Source: Streptomyces sp. NBC_00490
GTDB taxonomy: Bacteria > Actinomycetota > Actinomycetes > Streptomycetales > Streptomycetaceae
Assembly (NCBI RefSeq): GCF_036013645.1
Contig: NZ_CP107869.1
Span: 3,348,001 to 3,412,000, forward strand
Direction: 5' to 3'
DNA: 64,000 nucleotides
The position numbers and the translations under genes were made by a program. This document shows positions 60,169-64,000 of the stretch, one piece after another. The number at the start of each line of letters is the position of its first letter. Positions within the stretch are counted from its first letter, which is position 1. Below the pieces are notes generated by a model that was not told the origin of the DNA, made no database searches, and was given only the letters and a program-made list of their open reading frames with translations.

Positions 60169-61947
60169 ATGGCGGTTTCCGTAACCCTTCCGGCGCTCGG
60201 CGAGAGCGTCACCGAGGGCACTGTCACCCGCTGGCTGAAGGCCGAGGGTGAGCGAGTAGAGGCCGACGAGCCGCTGCTCGAGGTGTCGACCGACAAGGTC
60301 GACACCGAGATCCCCTCCCCCGCCGCCGGCATCCTGGCCTCCATCAAGGTCGCCGAGGACGAGACGGTCGAGGTCGGCGCCGAGCTGGCCGTCATCGACG
60401 ACGGCTCGGGCGCGCCCGCCGCCGCCCCTGCCCCCGCCGCCGAGCCCGAGCCCGAGCCCGCCGCGGCTCCGGAGCCGGCCGCCGCGGCCCCCTCCACCGA
60501 GCAGGCCGCTCCGGCGCCCGCTCCCACCGCCGAGGCCGCCACCGGCGGCGGCTCCGCCGAGGGCACGGACGTCGTCCTGCCCGCGCTCGGCGAGTCCGTC
60601 ACCGAGGGCACCGTCACCCGCTGGCTGAAGTCGGTCGGCGACTCCGTCGAGGCCGACGAGCCGCTGCTCGAGGTCTCCACGGACAAGGTCGACACCGAGA
60701 TCCCGGCGCCCACCTCGGGTGTGCTGCTGGAGATCACGGTCGGCGAGGACGAGACCGCTGAGGTCGGCGCCAAGCTGGCCGTCATCGGTGCCCCGGGTGC
60801 GGCTCCGGCCGCTGCCCCGGCTCCCGCCGCTCCGGCCCCGGCTCCGGCCCCCGCCGCTCCGGCTCCGGCTCCGGCTGCCCCGGCCGCCCCCGCGGCTGCG
60901 CCGGCCCCGGTCGCCGCTGCCCCGGCTCCGGCCGCCCCGGCCCCCGCGCCGGCCGCTCCGGCTCCGGTCGCCGCCGCTCCGGCCGCGCCCGCCGCCACCG
61001 CGGGTGACGACGGCGCCTACGTGACCCCGCTGGTGCGCAAGCTCGCCGCCGAGAACGGTGTCGACCTGGCCACCGTCAAGGGCACCGGCGTCGGCGGTCG
61101 TATCCGCAAGCAGGACGTCGTCGCCGCCGCCGAGGCCGCGAAGGCCGCCGCCGCTGCTCCGGCTCCGGCCGCTGCCGCTCCGGCCGCCCCCGCCGCCAAG
61201 AAGGCGCCGTCCCTGGAGGCCTCCCCCCTCCGTGGCCAGACCGTCAAGATGCCGCGCATCCGCAAGGTCATCGGCGACAACATGGTCAAGGCGCTGCACG
61301 AGCAGGCGCAGCTGTCCTCGGTCGTCGAGGTCGACGTCACGCGTCTGATGAAGCTCCGCGGCCGGGCGAAGGACTCCTTCGCCGCCCGCGAGGGCGTCAA
61401 GCTCTCCCCGATGCCGTTCTTCGTCAAGGCCGCGGCCCAGGCGCTGAAGGCGCACGCGCCCATCAACGCCAAGATCAACGAGGGCGAGGGCACGATCACC
61501 TACTTCGACACCGAGAACATCGGTATCGCGGTGGACTCCGAGAAGGGCCTGATGACCCCGGTCATCAAGCACGCGGGCGACCTCAACATCGCCGGCATCG
61601 CGAAGGCCACGGCGGAGCTGGCCGGCAAGGTCCGCGCCAACAAGATCACGCCGGACGAGCTGTCCGGCGCGACCTTCACCATCTCCAACACCGGTTCGCG
61701 CGGTGCGCTCTTCGACACGATCATCGTGCCGCCGGGCCAGGTCGCGATCCTCGGCATCGGCGCCACCGTCAAGCGCCCGGCCATCCTGGAGACCGAAGAG
61801 GGCACGGTCATCGCCGTCCGCGACATGACCTACCTGACCCTCTCCTACGACCACCGTCTGGTGGACGGCGCCGACGCGGCCCGCTACCTGACCGCGGTCA
61901 AGGCGATCCTGGAGGCGGGCGAGTTCGAGGTCGAGCTCGGCCTGTAA
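60169..61947 (+). CDS. sucB: Dihydrolipoamide acyltransferase (E2) with two lipoyl domains
   Basis: A 592-residue E2. Two lipoyl domains (about 3-78 and 134-208), each with [12 protein letters not shown] carrying the lipoylated Lys, are separated and followed by long Ala/Pro linkers that swing the arm. A peripheral-subunit-binding domain (about 283-320, [19 protein letters not shown]) follows, then the catalytic core (about 360-592) with [16 protein letters not shown], the HxxxDG active site. It serves a 2-oxoacid dehydrogenase (2-oxoglutarate or pyruvate) with LpdA and possibly AceE at the window end. Actinobacterial members are shared between both complexes. Confidence 0.96.
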   Translation: MAVSVTLPALGESVTEGTVTRWLKAEGERVEADEPLLEVSTDKVDTEIPSPAAGILASIKVAEDETVEVGAELAVIDDGSGAPAAAPAPAAEPEPEPAAAPEPAAAAPSTEQAAPAPAPTAEAATGGGSAEGTDVVLPALGESVTEGTVTRWLKSVGDSVEADEPLLEVSTDKVDTEIPAPTSGVLLEITVGEDETAEVGAKLAVIGAPGAAPAAAPAPAAPAPAPAPAAPAPAPAAPAAPAAAPAPVAAAPAPAAPAPAPAAPAPVAAAPAAPAATAGDDGAYVTPLVRKLAAENGVDLATVKGTGVGGRIRKQDVVAAAEAAKAAAAAPAPAAAAPAAPAAKKAPSLEASPLRGQTVKMPRIRKVIGDNMVKALHEQAQLSSVVEVDVTRLMKLRGRAKDSFAAREGVKLSPMPFFVKAAAQALKAHAPINAKINEGEGTITYFDTENIGIAVDSEKGLMTPVIKHAGDLNIAGIAKATAELAGKVRANKITPDELSGATFTISNTGSRGALFDTIIVPPGQVAILGIGATVKRPAILETEEGTVIAVRDMTYLTLSYDHRLVDGADAARYLTAVKAILEAGEFEVELGL

Positions 61948-61970
61948 GCCTTAAGGAAGCAGTACCTGTA

Positions 61971-62006
61971 CGGTGCCCCGCCCGGAGCCTTCCGGACGGG
62001 GCACCG
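61971..62006. terminator. Terminator after sucB
   Basis: CGGTGCCCCG and CGGGGCACCG form a 10-bp outer stem with an inner CCGGA/TCCGG extension, 23 bases past the sucB stop and 5 bases from the convergent stop at 62012. Likely ends both transcripts. Confidence 0.85.
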
Positions 62007-62011
62007 TCATG

Positions 62012-62683
62012 TCACCGGGGCGTCAGCCGCTTGTCCGACCAGCCCCAGAGCAGCTCGACCCATACGTTCGGGACGGACAGCTTGTCGGCGCGGGTGAGTC
62101 CTTCCGTGCGGTACGCCTTCAGGACGTCGTACGTCGCGTCGAGGCAGTCCCGGGAGGTGAGGTCACCGGTCTTCGGGTCGAACCCGACGAGGAAGCCGCG
62201 GGACTCGACGGTGCGGATCATCGCGCGGGCGGCGTTCACGTCGTGCGTCGAGGAGTCGGTGCAGCGGTAACGGCTGTACGGGTGCTCGGAGTTGCCGGGG
62301 TAGTGAGAGTCGCGGGACATCTCGCGAAGCATGCGGTCGTACGAGCCCTCGGCGTGCCAGGCGCCGATGTCGCCGCCCGGCGGGGTGTAGAGGCCGGCGC
62401 TCGGGTTCTCGACGGCGCCGTAGACCCAGCGGTTGGTGCCCGCGACGCGGAAGCCCCAGCCGACGTGCCCGAACTTCTGGGCGCCGTCGGGCTTGACGAA
62501 GACGCAGGCGCCGCCGGAGGTGCTTGCGCCCGCCGTACCGGTGACCGCTGCCGAGCTCTCGGGCTTCGCCGCCGCCCGCGTGGCCGTGGACGTCTGCCGG
62601 CAGCCCGTCACGCCCAGGACCATGCCGATCACGGCCGCCGCGGCCGTCCAGCGAAGTGCTCCGCGTCGTCCTTGGTTGTTCAT
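62012..62683 (-). CDS. Secreted lipoprotein of unknown function
   Basis: A 223-residue protein with a lipobox at LGVTGC after a basic start (MNNQGRRGALRWT). Ala/Ser/Thr linker to about 65, then a compact domain with FGHVGWGFRV, YGAVENPSAGLYTPPGGDIGAW, a DSHYPGNSEHPYSRYRC stretch and LTSRDCLDATYDVLKAY. The His, Asp and Cys spacing resembles an amidase-like fold, but I cannot name it. Start ATG 62683 with GGGGGA upstream. Tail to tail with sucB. Confidence 0.7.
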   Translation of the reverse strand: MNNQGRRGALRWTAAAAVIGMVLGVTGCRQTSTATRAAAKPESSAAVTGTAGASTSGGACVFVKPDGAQKFGHVGWGFRVAGTNRWVYGAVENPSAGLYTPPGGDIGAWHAEGSYDRMLREMSRDSHYPGNSEHPYSRYRCTDSSTHDVNAARAMIRTVESRGFLVGFDPKTGDLTSRDCLDATYDVLKAYRTEGLTRADKLSVPNVWVELLWGWSDKRLTPR

Positions 62684-62969
62684 GCCATCCCCCGATGGTT
62701 GGTGCCAGGGGGCGCCCCTCGCGGCCACTCCCCTGCCGAACGCCACGGGGAGCGGGCTCCCGGGGTTCCCGCGGTGACACGGCGGTGACCGCTCCGGGCC
62801 GGACCCGGTACGGGTCTTTACAGGGGGAGCCGCCCTGTGGAGCGTGTAAGTCTCGTCTCACCTGCATGAAAGCGCCCCCGTGCGCCCCTCGGGAAAGCGC
62901 GTGCGGCCTTATTGTCTAAACGTCAAACGCCCCCGGGGCCGATGGGCGGCCCCTCCCTAAGGAGCACTC

Positions 62970-63602
62970 ATGACCGCGCCCGTCGTCCACTCGCTGCGCG
63001 AACAGATCCGCGAGCACATCGTGGAAGGGATCGTCAGCGGTCGCTGGAAGCCGGGCGAGCGGATCGTGGAGCGACGGATCGCCACCGAGCTGGAGGTCAG
63101 TCAGACCCCCGTCCGGGAGGCGCTGCGCGAGCTGGAGTCGCTGCGGCTGATCGAGTCGGCGCCCAACAAGGGCGTGCGGGTGCGGAACCTGACGGCGGCC
63201 GACCTGGAGGAGAGCTACCCGGTCCGGGCCGGTCTGGAGGCGATCGCGGCGGAGCTGGCGGCGGAGCGACTGGCGCAGGACTGCTCGGCGCTGGAGCCGC
63301 ATGTCGCCGCGCTCTACGAGGCCGACCGCGCGTCCGACGGGACGGGACAGGTGCGGCACACGGTGGGCTTCCACCGGGAGATGGTCCGCGCGGCCGGCAA
63401 CTCCGTCCTCCTGCATACCTGGGAGGGGCTCGGCATCGAGGTCTTCACGGCCCTGTCGATCCGCTGGCTGGGCACGGTCCAGCAGTCGTACGCGGAGGAG
63501 CACGAGGAGCTCGTGCAGGCGTTCCGGCGCCAGGATCCGCGGATCGCGGAGCTGGTGAAGGCGCATGTGCTGGGCTGTGCGCCGCGGCACGAAGCCGACT
63601 AG
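62970..63602 (+). CDS. GntR/FadR-family regulator with FCD domain
   Basis: A 210-residue regulator: winged helix (about 8-72, GRWKPGERIVERRIATEL and SQTPVREALRELESLRL) and an FCD ligand domain (about 80-200) with RAGLEAIAAEL and the metal-His pattern FHREMV and HEELV. ATG 62970 with AAGGAG 5 bases upstream. The next gene, aceE, has a 17-bp palindrome over its -35 region, a likely target. FCD GntR proteins usually sense organic acids, so pyruvate- or lactate-linked control of pyruvate dehydrogenase is a reasonable inference. Confidence 0.92.
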   Translation: MTAPVVHSLREQIREHIVEGIVSGRWKPGERIVERRIATELEVSQTPVREALRELESLRLIESAPNKGVRVRNLTAADLEESYPVRAGLEAIAAELAAERLAQDCSALEPHVAALYEADRASDGTGQVRHTVGFHREMVRAAGNSVLLHTWEGLGIEVFTALSIRWLGTVQQSYAEEHEELVQAFRRQDPRIAELVKAHVLGCAPRHEAD

Positions 63603-63725
63603 CCGGCCCGGGCCCGCACCCCTGGCCAACCGAGCAGGCCCTCGCTCAAACGCACTCTCACCTGCAAGAACACCGGCGCGACAACGTCACCCCGTGCCAC
63701 CGCCGGAGGCACCCCGTGCCTACTT

Positions 63726-63739
63726 TCTCGTAATCGAGA
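63726..63739. other. Short inverted repeat after the GntR gene
   Basis: TCTCGTAATCGAGA forms a 5-bp stem with a four-base loop, 20 bases ahead of the aceE palindrome and about 125 bases after the GntR stop. It could be a half-site or weak terminator. Confidence 0.35.
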
Positions 63740-63758
63740 GGTTTTGCCCTTCAACCCT

Positions 63759-63788
63759 TTGATCGATCATCGATCAGGGAGTTACAGT
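63759..63788 (+). promoter_or_regulatory. aceE promoter with overlapping palindromic operator
   Basis: TGATCGATCATCGATCA at 63760-63776 is a perfect 8+1+8 palindrome. It overlaps TTGATC (63759-63764), which with TACAGT (63783-63788) makes a -35/-10 pair with an 18-base spacer. A protein bound to the palindrome would block this promoter. The gene upstream codes for a GntR/FCD repressor. The leader to aceE is about 120 bases. Confidence 0.75.
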
Positions 63789-63916
63789 CGCCGACGGGCC
63801 TCTACCGAGGCTGACGGCCTCTCCATCGAGGCTTGAGCCCTGTCCTGCCAAAGACCTAGGGCAACCCCGAACCCTTGCCGATGAGGGAACCCCCTTCGAC
63901 TGAGGAAGGCGGCGAC

Positions 63917-64000
63917 ATGACCGACCCCTACGCCATCCAGCCGAGCGAGCTCGACCAGCTCCCGGACCGTGACCCCGAGGAGACCGCCGAATGGCAGGCC
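63917..64000 (+). CDS. aceE: Pyruvate dehydrogenase E1 component, homodimeric type (5' end only)
   Basis: Only 28 codons lie in the window: MTDPYAIQPSELDQLPDRDP followed by EETAEWQA, which matches the N-terminus of actinobacterial AceE (typically MTDP...D-RDPEET-EW). ATG 63917 has AGGAAGG 7 bases upstream. AceE decarboxylates pyruvate with thiamine diphosphate and passes the acetyl group to a lipoyl E2, such as the SucB encoded nearby. The upstream palindromic promoter suggests dedicated control. Confidence 0.88.
   Translation, partial: MTDPYAIQPSELDQLPDRDPEETAEWQA

Overview
This is a high-GC, densely coded chromosomal window that looks like a Streptomyces core chromosome. The signs are the very high third-position GC, frequent GTG starts, several apparently leaderless genes, two AfsK-like Ser/Thr kinases with PQQ propellers, actinobacterial QcrCAB/CtaCDEF respiratory genes, PspA/PspAA, a homodimeric-type AceE start, and many copies of a hairpin-like repeat common between Streptomyces genes. 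No tRNA, rRNA, IS element, prophage or CRISPR array was seen. Gene order (PimB-like mannosyltransferase, NlpC/P60 hydrolases, trpD, ctaE-qcrCAB, ctaF-D-C, adenosine-kinase-like PfkB protein, HesB/IscA protein, cobT, cobS, leucyl aminopeptidase, sucB) recalls the Mycobacterium tuberculosis Rv2188c-Rv2217 region as I remember it, so this is an old actinobacterial backbone with streptomycete insertions.

Layout. 1-4.7 kb: mannosyltransferases, and a MATE exporter divergent from a PadR regulator across a perfect inverted repeat. 4.6-10 kb: a lipoprotein, two NlpC/P60 cell-wall hydrolases, a NYN-domain protein and a zinc ribbon. 10-16 kb: rhomboid protease coupled to a stand-alone Lrp/AsnC ligand domain, a kinase, a class V aminotransferase behind a SAM-IV riboswitch, and trpD. 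16-25.6 kb: the respiratory supercomplex genes in two minus-strand blocks (ctaE-qcrC-qcrA-qcrB and ctaC-ctaD-ctaF), separated by a receiver-like protein and an L,D-transpeptidase. 25.8-34.9 kb: NifS-TusA fusion, PfkB kinase, small and low-complexity membrane proteins, Fe-S carrier, nadA, second kinase. 35-43 kb: RND transporter, two-component pair, PspA pair, DUF3043 protein, methyltransferase. 43.5-49.8 kb: cobU, cobT and cobS for the cobalamin lower ligand, with a tandem-repeat block. 49.8-56.4 kb: a five-gene minus-strand exopolysaccharide locus. 56.7-64 kb: pepA, lpdA, sucB, a lipoprotein, a GntR regulator and the start of aceE.

The most interesting unit is 49864-56364: a secreted deacetylase, a PelF-like GT4 glycosyltransferase, a 12-TM exporter-like protein, a spherulin-4 protein and a GH114-type endo-galactosaminidase. 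The last four are joined by 4-base start/stop overlaps. This enzyme set matches, class for class, the fungal galactosaminogalactan cluster (gtb3, agd3, sph3, ega3) and partly the bacterial Pel system, so I infer a cationic alpha-1,4-galactosamine-type exopolysaccharide. Other notable signals are two places where the 3' coding tail of a gene is repeated in tandem beyond the gene (MATE and the 48227 membrane protein), a dispersed hairpin repeat captured in frame inside the exporter-like gene, a SAM-IV riboswitch followed by a six-codon ORF, and large palindromes upstream of padR/MATE and aceE.
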